Below, one piece after another: positions 9,110-18,100 of a DNA stretch of 64,000 bases (positions within the stretch are counted from its first letter, which is position 1; the number at the start of each line of letters is the position of its first letter). The stretch covers positions 2,604,001 through 2,668,000 of the forward strand of contig NZ_JAPELY010000001.1 in the NCBI RefSeq assembly GCF_026343295.1, written 5' to 3'. Source of the stretch: Streptomyces sp. NBC_00083 (GTDB lineage: Bacteria; Actinomycetota; Actinomycetes; Streptomycetales; Streptomycetaceae). Position numbers and translations under genes: made by a program. The notes under the pieces were generated by a model, which made no database searches, was not told the origin of the DNA, and saw only the letters and a program-made list of their open reading frames with translations.

Positions 9110-9303
9110 GCCTTGCGGCCGGGCCGGAATGCGCGCACCGGAGCGCCGCCGCCTGGGAATCCCGCCCGCTGCGCCGAGCGGGTCACTTCGGCGGGCGGGG
9201 CGTTTCGGGCGACTCCGGTCAGGTGATGCATGGCCAACCGGCGGCCACCGCTTGGCGGCCGGCCCGCAGCCGCTCCCGCCCCACCCTCGCCCGGAGGCCC
9301 GTC

Positions 9304-10503
9304 GTGTCACTGCGTCACCGCCGTTTGCCGCTGACCCGTCACGGCGGGCGCGCGGTCGTCGCGCTGCTCACCGCCTCGCTCGCGCTGACCGGCCCGGCCG
9401 GGGCCACACCCCGGGGCGACGGGGACGGCGCGCTCAAGGCCCGGCTGCGGGAGCTCGTCGAGCGGCCGGACGGCCCGCCCGGCGCCATCGCGGTGCTCAG
9501 GGACGGCGATCGCGTACGGGTGGTACGGGCCGGCGTCGCCGAACTCGGCACCCAGCGGCAGCCGCTCGCCACCGACCACATGCGACTGGCCAGCGCCGCC
9601 AAGGCATTCAGCGGCGCGGTCGCGCTGCGCCTCGTCGACTGCGGCATGCTCTCCCTCGACGACACCCTCGGCAAGCGACTGCCCTCGCTGCCCGACGCCT
9701 GGCATGCGGTGACGCTGCGTCAACTCCTGCAGCACACCAGTGGCCTGCCGGACTACAGCGCCGCACCGGACTTCGTCGACGTGATCCGGGCCGATCCGCA
9801 CCACGTGTTCGACTCCCGGCACCTGCTCGACTTCGTCGCCGACGAAGGGCTGGAGTTCGCCCCCGGCTCCCGCTATCAGTACTCCAACTCCGACAACATC
9901 GCCGTCGCCCTGATGGCGGAGGCCGTGACCGGGCAGCGCTACGAGGACCTGCTGGCCTCGAAGGTGTACCGGCCGCTCGGGCTCAGGGGGACCAGCCTCC
10001 CGGAGGGCTACCGGCTGCCCGAGCCCTACCTGCACGGGTACGCCGTCGAGCCCGGCGCCCCGGCCGAGGACGTCACCACCCTGTTCGGTGCCTCCGGCTC
10101 CTGGGCCTCGGGAGGCGTGGTCTCCACCCCGGCCGACTTCAACACGTTCATGGCCGCCTACGCGGGCGGCAAGCTGATCGGCGACGCGACCCGAAGGCAG
10201 CAGCGCACCTTCATCGACGGTGCCTCCGAGCCGGCCGGACCCGGCGCCAACAAGGCCGGTCTCGCGATCTTCAAGTACACGACCCGCTGCGGGGTGGTGT
10301 ACGGACACACCGGCAACACCGCGGGCTACACCCAGCTCGGCGTCGGCACCCCCGACGGCCGGCGCAGCCTCACCGTCTCCGTCACCTCGCAGGTGAACCA
10401 GACCAACACCCCGGACCTCCTCGCCCACCTGCGCGCCGTCGAGGAGGACTTCGTCTGCGCCCTCCTGAACGACCGGGGCCCGCACACCCAGGGACACCCC
10501 TAG
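9304..10503 (+). CDS. Secreted serine hydrolase (beta-lactamase / D-Ala-D-Ala carboxypeptidase fold)
   Basis: A 399-residue exported class C beta-lactamase-fold protein. GTG 9304 has GGAGG 8 bases upstream and gives a proper signal peptide: basic residues, then VVALLTASLALTG, then a cleavage region at AGA. The SxxK motif is S97-A-A-K100, the Tyr motif is YSN (193-195), and the third box is HTG in VVYGHTGNTAGY. A longer start at 9223 would bury the signal peptide. Family members are carboxypeptidases, esterases or amidases acting outside the cell. The Streptomyces R61 DD-peptidase has the same motif order. Substrate not determinable. Confidence 0.85.
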   Translation: MSLRHRRLPLTRHGGRAVVALLTASLALTGPAGATPRGDGDGALKARLRELVERPDGPPGAIAVLRDGDRVRVVRAGVAELGTQRQPLATDHMRLASAAKAFSGAVALRLVDCGMLSLDDTLGKRLPSLPDAWHAVTLRQLLQHTSGLPDYSAAPDFVDVIRADPHHVFDSRHLLDFVADEGLEFAPGSRYQYSNSDNIAVALMAEAVTGQRYEDLLASKVYRPLGLRGTSLPEGYRLPEPYLHGYAVEPGAPAEDVTTLFGASGSWASGGVVSTPADFNTFMAAYAGGKLIGDATRRQQRTFIDGASEPAGPGANKAGLAIFKYTTRCGVVYGHTGNTAGYTQLGVGTPDGRRSLTVSVTSQVNQTNTPDLLAHLRAVEEDFVCALLNDRGPHTQGHP

Positions 10504-10635
10504 CCGACGGGCTTCGGGCGGCGGACGCGGACGGCGCTGCGGGGGCCGCCCCCACCAGGGATCCGGGCGGTCGCCCCGTCGCGCCGGCCGCCTGCCGCGG
10601 GACGCCATGGGAGCCGCACACAGCCAGGACGGCAC

Positions 10636-11928
10636 TCACCCCGAGGAGTCGCACAGCCCGGCGCCGATGCCCTCGCTCGAAACCGGCCGCTCACGCCGCC
10701 CTTCGGTGCGACGGGGGACGCGGCGGTCGATCAGTGACAGGAGCGGGCCGGTCATCGACGTGGTGACCACCGCCGTCACCAGGAGCGCCAGATACAGGCC
10801 CGAGGTGAGCACCTTGGCGCTGTAGCCGACCTGGAGCAGAACGATCTCGGTGAGCCCACGGGTGTTGAGCATGACGCCGATGCGCAGCGCCTCCGCGGGC
10901 TCCTCGCCGCCGATCCGGGAGACCGCGTAGCCGCCGCCGATCTTGGAGACCACGGCCAGGACCGTCGCCGCGAGCGCGACCGCCCAGGGGATGCCGCCCG
11001 ACGCCGTCCAAATCCCGAGCCCCGTGGCGATGAAGAAGACCGGCACCAGCCACAGGCCGAGCGTGGACACCCAGCGGACCGGCGCGTCCCAGTGCGGTGA
11101 GCCGGGCGGAATCATGAGGCCGACCATGAACGCGCCGAAGATGGCGGTGAGCCCGTGGGACTCCGCCCCGTGCGCCGCCACCAGCACGCCGACGCCCAAC
11201 GCCACGGCCATGGGCCGCGGCCACCGGGCGCACAGGCGCTCGGCGGGGGAGGACGTGAGGAGACGGCGCCCCACGGTGGCCGCCAGCGCCCCCACCCCCA
11301 GGACGATGGATGCCGCCCACACGCCACCGCTGCCAGGTGTGGCGATGCCCACCACCACGGCCAGCAGGAGCCAGGCGACGGCGTCGACCAGCGCCGCCGA
11401 CGTCAGAGCGAGCCGCCCGGCACGGGTGGCCGTCAGACCGCGGTCGGCGAGCACCCGGGCGAGCACCGGCACCGCCGACACCGCCATCGCCGTGGCCAGC
11501 AGCAGCACGAGGGCCGCGGCGGGCGCGGTCCCCCGTAGGGAGGGCCGGCCCTGCCACACGAGGTATCCGCCTAACGCCGCGCCGGCCGCCAGGGACGGCA
11601 GGAAGGTGCCGAGCGCCGTCCAGGCCACCGCCCTGTCCCTGATGCGTGCCGCATCGAGCCGCAGTTCGTGGGCCACGCCCACGAGGAACAGGACGAGCCC
11701 CGCGTGCCCGAGGTCGCGCAGCGGAGCCAGCACCTCGGCCGGCAACAGGAGCGACCGCGCCCCCGGCCACGCGAGGCCGAGGACCGCGGGACCGAGCAGC
11801 ATGCCGAGGGCGATCTCGCCGACGACACCCGGCTGCCCGGTCCGGCGCGCCAGGCCGCGCCCGAGAAGTCCGACGGCCAGGAAGACCCCCAGCGCGACGA
11901 CCACATGCGCGGCCAGGGGCAGCGTCAT
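10636..11928 (-). CDS. CPA2-type cation/proton antiporter, TTA codon
   Basis: A 430-residue membrane protein with about 12 helices and the Na+/H+ exchanger fold. GEIALGMLLGP near residue 40 is the typical early signature, and a long stretch of paired helices follows (SALVDAVAWLLLAV, GLTEIVLLQVG). Its ATG overlaps the stop of the preceding hydrolase by four bases, so it is translationally coupled and is the last gene of the NRPS-PKS operon. Codon 119 (bases 11572-11574 read on the minus strand) is TTA, implying bldA dependence. It may supply ion or pH homeostasis or self-protection during product export; transport of the product itself would be unusual for the family. Confidence 0.8.
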   Translation of the reverse strand: MTLPLAAHVVVALGVFLAVGLLGRGLARRTGQPGVVGEIALGMLLGPAVLGLAWPGARSLLLPAEVLAPLRDLGHAGLVLFLVGVAHELRLDAARIRDRAVAWTALGTFLPSLAAGAALGGYLVWQGRPSLRGTAPAAALVLLLATAMAVSAVPVLARVLADRGLTATRAGRLALTSAALVDAVAWLLLAVVVGIATPGSGGVWAASIVLGVGALAATVGRRLLTSSPAERLCARWPRPMAVALGVGVLVAAHGAESHGLTAIFGAFMVGLMIPPGSPHWDAPVRWVSTLGLWLVPVFFIATGLGIWTASGGIPWAVALAATVLAVVSKIGGGYAVSRIGGEEPAEALRIGVMLNTRGLTEIVLLQVGYSAKVLTSGLYLALLVTAVVTTSMTGPLLSLIDRRVPRRTEGRRERPVSSEGIGAGLCDSSG

Positions 11929-12767
11929 GGTCTCGGCGCTCCACCACCCGCCGCGCCGTCCCCCGCGCCGCTGCCGGAGCCTTCGCCCGCCCCGTCCGCC
12001 GTCAGGAAGGCGACGGCGCGCCGGACGACCGCCTCGTCGCGCAGCACCTTGGTGTGGCCCAGGTCGGTCACCCGCAGCAGCTCGGCCTGCCCCCAGGCCG
12101 CCACCAGCGCCTCGCTGTCGGTGATCGGCGACTCCGGGTCGTTCTCGTCGTGGACGACCAGGAGCCGGCTGGTGAAGTCCCGTGCGGCGAGGGCGGGTTC
12201 GATGGCGTCGAAGGACACGCCGAGCCATTCCTGTGCGCGGGCGCGCACCAGCCCGATCGCCTCGGGCGTCACCTGCATCACTTCGCCGGAGCGGCGCCAC
12301 AGGCTCGTGTAGCTGCTGATGGGGTTGACGAACACGGCCCGCTCCAGGGTGACCCCGCGCTCCATGGCCAGGGTCGTGGCCGCGGCGCCCAGCGAGTGGG
12401 CGACGACGGCGTGGAAGGGGCCGAACCGCTCGTGGGCGGCCTCGACCGCACGGGCGAAGTGGATGACGGAGGACTCCGCCCCCTCAGACTCGCCGTGGCC
12501 CGGCAGGTCGGCGACGACCACCGCGCAGCCTGCCTGCGCGAGGGCCTCCGCCAGGACGGTCAGGTGGCCCGCGTTGCCCGCCCAGCCGTGGACCAGCAGG
12601 ATCCGCCGCTCACCCTCGCCCCAGAGGTAGTGGACCACCTTGTCGCCGTCGACGACCTCGACCTCCTTGGCCGCCTGCTCCAGGATCGGCCGGGTCGCGT
12701 TCGGAGGCTGCGTCCGCATCGGCGTGAAGGCCAGCCGGCGCAGCTTTTCCGTGATGTCGGTGCCCAA
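11925..12767 (-). CDS. Alpha/beta hydrolase 1 of the NRPS-PKS operon
   Basis: A 280-residue cytosolic alpha/beta hydrolase. The oxyanion segment is VHGWAGNAG, the nucleophile elbow AHSLG (Ser125), the acid VVHDEND (Asp207 or Asp210) and the base LGHTK (His238), so the triad is complete. The C-terminal 25 residues are a Gly/Ala/Ser tail. No ATG or GTG fits; the best start is TTG at 12767, behind TAAGGGG. It overlaps the antiporter start (ATGA). Its place in the operon suggests an editing or product-hydrolysing role such as removing misprimed chains or deformylating the product; this is inference. It is not closely similar to hydrolase 2. Confidence 0.8.
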   Translation of the reverse strand: MGTDITEKLRRLAFTPMRTQPPNATRPILEQAAKEVEVVDGDKVVHYLWGEGERRILLVHGWAGNAGHLTVLAEALAQAGCAVVVADLPGHGESEGAESSVIHFARAVEAAHERFGPFHAVVAHSLGAAATTLAMERGVTLERAVFVNPISSYTSLWRRSGEVMQVTPEAIGLVRARAQEWLGVSFDAIEPALAARDFTSRLLVVHDENDPESPITDSEALVAAWGQAELLRVTDLGHTKVLRDEAVVRRAVAFLTADGAGEGSGSGAGDGAAGGGAPRP

Positions 12768-12823
12768 TGGAGTTGCCCCTTACTTTGGTTCTTCGGAACG
12801 GTGTTTCCTCCGCCCGAGACGGT

Positions 12824-12837
12824 GTCGTCATGACGAC
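12824..12837. promoter_or_regulatory. 14-base perfect palindrome between the two hydrolase genes
   Basis: GTCGTCATGACGAC is self-complementary over its whole length and lies in the 102-base spacer. The spacer also repeats the element ACGGTGT followed by TTC or GTC four times. It could be an operator, an RNA-processing site or part of a weak internal terminator. Confidence 0.45.
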
Positions 12838-12869
12838 GCCCTCTCGACGACGTCTTCATGACGGTGTCT

Positions 12870-13736
12870 TCACGACGGTGTTTCTTCAAGACCCCGCAGG
12901 TAGGCGGAGATGGTCTTCCGCACCTCGGGCGACTCCACGATGTCGAAGTGACCTGCTCCTTCGACGAGTTCGAGCGTGGAGTTCCGCCAGTTCGCATGCA
13001 GATCGGCGGCGTGTGCCGGGGCCACATAGTCGTCGGCCGTGCCATGGATGAGGAGTCCGGGGACGCCGAGGTTCCGGACGGCGGAGAGCGCCGAGTACTC
13101 CTCCCACACCGTCGCGCCGAACCGCCTTTCGATGCCCTCCGCCACCGCCCGCACCCGATCGTCGTCGAGGGCGTACATCTCGGCGAACCGTTCCACCAGG
13201 AACCGGGTGGCGGGCGGCGACGAGATCGACACCACCGCCCGCGCGGTCACCCCGGCTTCCCACGCCGTCAGCGCCCACAGGCCGCCCATGGAGTGGCAGA
13301 CCACGACGTGCAGTCCGGGGAGCCCGGCGTACAGGGCGCGCAGCAGGGCGCGTATCTCGGCGGGATCGGCCGTGCCGCCCAGTGCCTCTCCGTGCGGAGG
13401 CACATCGAAGAGCACCACCCGGTAGCCCTGGGCGAGGAGTTCCTCGGCGATCGACACCATGCTGCCCAGGTTGGTGTCCAGGCCGTGGACGAGCAGGACG
13501 GTGGGGCCGCTGCCACTCTGGAAGTACTTGTAGAAGCGGCCCCCGACCTTGATCGTGCGGGAGCGGCACCGATTGAGGAACGCCTTCGCGAACGGATCGT
13601 GGGGCAGCCGCACGACCGTGCAGAAACGCTCCACGAGGTCGTCCACGGACAGCGGAACACTCTCGTCCGCGGAGCCGGGTACGGCCGCGGACGCGGACCT
13701 GTCCCCGGGTACGGGCACGGATTCGGCTGGGCTCAC
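12870..13736 (-). CDS. Alpha/beta hydrolase 2 of the NRPS-PKS operon
   Basis: A 288-residue alpha/beta hydrolase starting at GTG 13736. The first 30 residues are Ser/Pro/Ala-rich and probably disordered. Oxyanion segment LLVHGLDTN, nucleophile elbow CHSMGG (Ser149), acid HGTADDYV (Asp235 or Asp236) and base GAGHFD (His263) are all present. It lies 45 bases after the oxygenase-like gene on the same strand and is probably cotranscribed with the megasynthase. A type II thioesterase or ester/amide hydrolase role is plausible, but the elbow and spacing differ from classical TEII (GHSMG with a lid), so the function is open. Confidence 0.8.
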   Translation of the reverse strand: MSPAESVPVPGDRSASAAVPGSADESVPLSVDDLVERFCTVVRLPHDPFAKAFLNRCRSRTIKVGGRFYKYFQSGSGPTVLLVHGLDTNLGSMVSIAEELLAQGYRVVLFDVPPHGEALGGTADPAEIRALLRALYAGLPGLHVVVCHSMGGLWALTAWEAGVTARAVVSISSPPATRFLVERFAEMYALDDDRVRAVAEGIERRFGATVWEEYSALSAVRNLGVPGLLIHGTADDYVAPAHAADLHANWRNSTLELVEGAGHFDIVESPEVRKTISAYLRGLEETPS

Positions 13737-13781
13737 TGCGCGTTCCTCAATCGGTGTGGGTGGGATGGACGGGTGCCCGGG

Positions 13782-15125
13782 TCAGGCGCCCGGCTGCTCG
13801 CTCAGCGCCGCCAGACACTGCCGGGCCCGCTCCGGCAGGACGTACTCGCCTTCCTTCGCGATGCGGTCGTACAGCGCCTCGACCCGCTCGTAGTGGTCGT
13901 CGAGGTTCTGGTCGAGCAGGTGGTACTCGGACTTGTTGTAGATGCCGAACTGCAGGTCGGTCATCAGGCCGAACGGATCGATGTCCGCCGCCCGCCGCGT
14001 CCCGCCGAACACCAGGCGCAGGAACTCGTCGACGCTCTCGTAGCCCAGCGTGGCCAGGAGGAACTCGATCGACGCCCACTTGCGCCTGACCTGGTGGGCA
14101 CGCTCGTCGGGATCGACGATGAAGTCGAGACCGCTGGTCATGCCCTTCGGGTAGTGCACCTTGTTGAAGCAGCGCAGATCGATGGTGAGCCGGTCCTTGG
14201 TCGTGCGCGGCAGGGTGCTGTCGGCGTGCGCCCGGTAGTTGTCGAAGACCAGCGCGTCACCCACCCGGCTGTCGCAGTAGTAGCCGGGCGAGGGGGTGTC
14301 GGCGTACGTCTTCGCCCAGTACATCGCCATGAGGAAGTCCCGCACCGACGGCAGGTCGAGCTCGGACAGCTTCCCTTCGAGGAACAGGTAGAGCGCCTTG
14401 TCGACGGCGTCCTTCTCCTCGCCCTCCAGGCCGCACTCCAGCATCCGCTCGTACACGTACGGGAGGTTGGGCGCCTCCAGCTCGGCCTCCTCGAAGATCA
14501 CGAAGGGCTGCCGGCTGAGCGGCGTCGGGGTGAGCGCGGTGTGGAAGCTGCGGTATTCGGTGGGGAATCCGAGCTGCTTCTTGACCAGCGACGGGATCTG
14601 CAGGGCGATCGAGCTGGCCGCGTGCGTACCGTACGGCCGCTTCTCGGCCGGCACGATGAACGCGTTCACGACCGCCGTCTCCACCTCGGGGAAGTGCTCC
14701 TGGACGATGCCCTGGTTCAGGTCGTAGAAGCGCTTCGCCGACGGCACGAAGAGCACACAGTTCTCGAACATGGTGGAGACCGGGAAGTAGCTGCCGATCG
14801 AGGCGGCGGCGAAGCTCTCCTGGATCACCGCCTGGCAGCGCAGCTGACGCGCCAGGTTGTCCGCGAGGTCGTCGTCCAGATTCATCGGGACGACGTGGGT
14901 GGGGTGCGACTCGGGCAGGAAACGGCTCGCGTTCAGCGACCGGTTCGGAGGCAGGCGGACCTCCCAATCCTCCTTCTCCACTTGGTACTTGTCGAGGACG
15001 GGGGAGAGCTGCTCGGCGTGCACCGCCGCCGAGGAGTGCAGGAAGGTGCCGGTCTTCTGGTAGGTGCCGGTGACGGTGGTGTCGTCGTCCACCGTCGCGC
15101 CCGGCGTCTGTGTCGCGTCGCTCAT
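13782..15125 (-). CDS. Uncharacterised NRPS-PKS partner, possible Fe/2-oxoglutarate oxygenase-like protein
   Basis: A 447-residue soluble protein whose ATG overlaps the megasynthase stop by four bases (ATGA), so the two are translationally coupled. I do not recognise a defined family. Residues 288-318 (VGDALVFDNYRAH, then DRLTIDLRC) look like the distal-His/Arg segment of Fe(II)/2-oxoglutarate oxygenases: Gly-Asp, Phe-Asp, His300, and Arg312 or Arg318 for the oxo acid. A matching HxD/E pair is not clear; candidates are near RPYGTHAAS (168) and SFHTALTP (195). The C-terminal 120 residues are charged and helical. If the reading is right it would hydroxylate or desaturate the product; a non-catalytic role is equally possible. 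Confidence 0.6.
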   Translation of the reverse strand: MSDATQTPGATVDDDTTVTGTYQKTGTFLHSSAAVHAEQLSPVLDKYQVEKEDWEVRLPPNRSLNASRFLPESHPTHVVPMNLDDDLADNLARQLRCQAVIQESFAAASIGSYFPVSTMFENCVLFVPSAKRFYDLNQGIVQEHFPEVETAVVNAFIVPAEKRPYGTHAASSIALQIPSLVKKQLGFPTEYRSFHTALTPTPLSRQPFVIFEEAELEAPNLPYVYERMLECGLEGEEKDAVDKALYLFLEGKLSELDLPSVRDFLMAMYWAKTYADTPSPGYYCDSRVGDALVFDNYRAHADSTLPRTTKDRLTIDLRCFNKVHYPKGMTSGLDFIVDPDERAHQVRRKWASIEFLLATLGYESVDEFLRLVFGGTRRAADIDPFGLMTDLQFGIYNKSEYHLLDQNLDDHYERVEALYDRIAKEGEYVLPERARQCLAALSEQPGA

Positions 15126-18100
15126 GACGTCGTGTTCTCCGCTCGGTCCGAAGTGTTGATGCGGTGCACATAGGTGCGGACGAAGTCCTCGTCGACGGGC
15201 GGGGACGGGTAGTCCCGGTCGCCGAAGACGGCGCCGCCCACCGGGAGCGCGGCGAACATGTCCGCGAGACCCTGCTCCGTCAGCCCGTCCACCAGGGCGG
15301 CGATCCGGGCCAGCGGGCCGGCCGGGTGCTCGGCGGCGAACGCCAGGGCCCGCTCGCGCCAGGGGCCGAAGGGCACGACCTCCGCGCCGCCCGCCGCGGC
15401 ACCGACCATCTCGAAGAAACGGCCGAAGCCGGGAGCGCCCGCGTTGACGAAGTCGTGGTCCCGGCCGATGCGTTCCAGGTCGTCCGTCATCGCCGCCGCG
15501 ATCGTCCGGCACAGGTAGTCGACCGGCAGCACCGTCGTGAGGTCGGCGTCGAAGGCCGGGAAACTCCCCAGTTCCAGGCTGCCGGTGATGAGGTTGTGCA
15601 GGAAGTCGCCCCGGTCGAGCCGGAAGTGCCCGGTGCGGGTCGAGGCGCCCACGAACGGCAGCCGGTACGTCGACGCCCGCGCGCCGCGCCAGCGCGCGGC
15701 GGCGACCATCTGCTCCGCCTGCCACTTGGAGGTGAGGTAGCCGAACTCCCGGTCCTCCTCGGTGACTTCGTACCCCAGGTACTTGGGCAGCGTGGCGAAG
15801 GTGGAGACGAAGTGGAACGCCTTGCCGCGGCCGCGCGAGGCCAGCCGCAGCGCCTCGTGCGTGCCGACGACGTTGGGGCCGATGTAGTCGTCGAGCGGCC
15901 GCATCCAGTCCACGAGGGCGCCGGAGTGGCAGATGGCGTCAACCTGCTCGGCCAGGTCGTCGAAGTCCTCCTCGGCCAGGCCGAACAGCGGCTGGGCGAG
16001 GTCGCCGACGACCGGGTTGAGGAGCGGCGCGAACTCCTCCTGCCACAGGCCGTACGCGTCGAGCGAGGCGACCAGGCGCTCCATGCCCCGGCGGGCGTCG
16101 TCCGCCCGCACCAGGCAGTAGGCGACCACCTCGGACGCCAGCAGCTCGTGCAGCAGATAGGCGCCGACGAACCCGGTGGCGCCGGTGACGAAGACCGCCT
16201 CCGGGCGGACCGGCGCCGCGCCGGCGTTGTCGAAGCGCAGCTCGGGGTCGAGGCAGCCCTTGCGGGCCGCGGAGAGGTCGACGCCCGAGCCGGCGGCGCT
16301 CTCGGCCGTCCCCGTGGCGCTCGCGCCCGGGGCCGTCGCGGGCGCCGCTTCGAGCCCCGCCTCCAGGAGCTTGTCCAGGAGGAAGTCCGCGAGCGAGGTC
16401 AGGTTGGGATGGTCGAAGGCGATCTTCGCCGGAAGGGCGAGCCCCGTCAGGTCCGCGAGCTGGTTGCGCATGAGGACCGCGGTCAGCGAGTCGATGCCGA
16501 TGTCCTGGAGGGACACGCTGACGTCGACGGCCTCCGGCGAGGCGAAGCCGAGCGTCTTGGCGACCTCCGCACGCACCACGCCCAGCACCACGTCCGGATA
16601 CTCCGGCGGCGCGGCCTCACTGAGGAGCTTGCGCAGGTCCGCCGCGCCACCGGCGCCGGAACGCTTGGCGGAGTTGCCGCTGAGCAGCGACCGGAACAGC
16701 GGAGGTATGCCGCCGCGGCTCTCGTAGTAGTGCTGGACGCGGTTCAGGTCGAGCGCGGCGGACATGGTCAGCGCCCGGCCGCTCCTGACGGCCAGCTCGA
16801 AGAGTTCGAGGCCCTCGTCGGGGGCGAGCTGGTCGAGGCCGAGCTGGGCGAAGCGCGCCCGGTCGAACTCGCTGAGCCCGGCGGCCATGCCCGCGCCCTC
16901 CCAGGGGCCGAACGCCACCGAGGTGGCCGGCAGGCCCTTGGCCCGGCGCAGATGGGCCAGCGCGTCGAGGAAGGCGTTGGCCGCGGCGTAGTTGCCCTGG
17001 CCCGGCGCCCCCATGACGCTCGCGATGGAGGAGAACATCATGAAGAAGTCCAGCTCCCTGTCCTGCGTCAGCTCGTGCAGATGCCACAGGCCGTCCACCT
17101 TGGGCAGGAAAACCGCGTCGAACCGCTCCGGCGTCAGATCGGTCAGCGCGCCGTCGTCCAGGACACCGGCCGCGTGGACCACGCCGCGCAGCGGACGCTC
17201 CTCGCCGAACAGCTCCAGCACCGCGGCGACGTCCTCGCGAACGGCCGCGTCGCACGCCACCACCGTGACCGTGACGCCCCGTTCGGCGAACTCCGCCACC
17301 AGGTCCGCGGCCCCCGGGCTCGCCGTCCCGCGGCGCGAGGTCAGCACCAGATCGCGTACGCCATGGGTGTCGGCGAGCCATCCGGCCACCCGCCGGCCGA
17401 GATCGCCGGAGCCACCCGTGACGAGCACCGCGCCGTCCGGGCGGACGAACTCCCGCTGCTGGGCCGGGACCAGGACCACCTTGCCCACGTGCCGGGCCTG
17501 GGCGATGAAGCGCAGCCCGTCGGAGGTGTGCGTCATCGGGAAGGCCCGCAGCGGCAGCGGCACCAGCTTGCCCTGGCCGAACAGCTCGGCGATGGAGACC
17601 AGCATCCGCTGGATGAGGTCGGGGCCCGCCTCGGGCAGGTTGTAGACGGTGTACGTCACACCCGGGTGGCTCCGGTCGATGGCGGCCTGCTCGCGCACAT
17701 CGATCTTGCCCATCTCCAGGAACCGTCCGCCGCTGCCCAGCATGTCGAGACCGGCGTCGATGAACTCGGTGGCCAGCGAGTTCAGGATGACGTCGAAGCT
17801 CCCGCGCGGCTCGCCGCCGCCCGCGCTCCGGCCGAAGCGCTCGACGAACCCGAGGTCGCGCGAGGACGCGATGTGGTCGTCGTCCAGGCCGAGTTCGCGC
17901 AGCGCGGGCCACTTGGGTTCGCTCGCCGTGCCGTACACCTCGGCGCCGTGCAGCTGTGCCAGCTGCACCGCCGCCATGCCCACGCCGCCGGCCGCGGCGT
18001 GGATCAGGACCCGCTCGCCCGCCCGCAGCGCGCCCAGCTCGTGCAGGCCGTACCAGGCGGTGAGGAAGGTCATCGGGATGGTGGCGGCCTCCTCGAAGGT

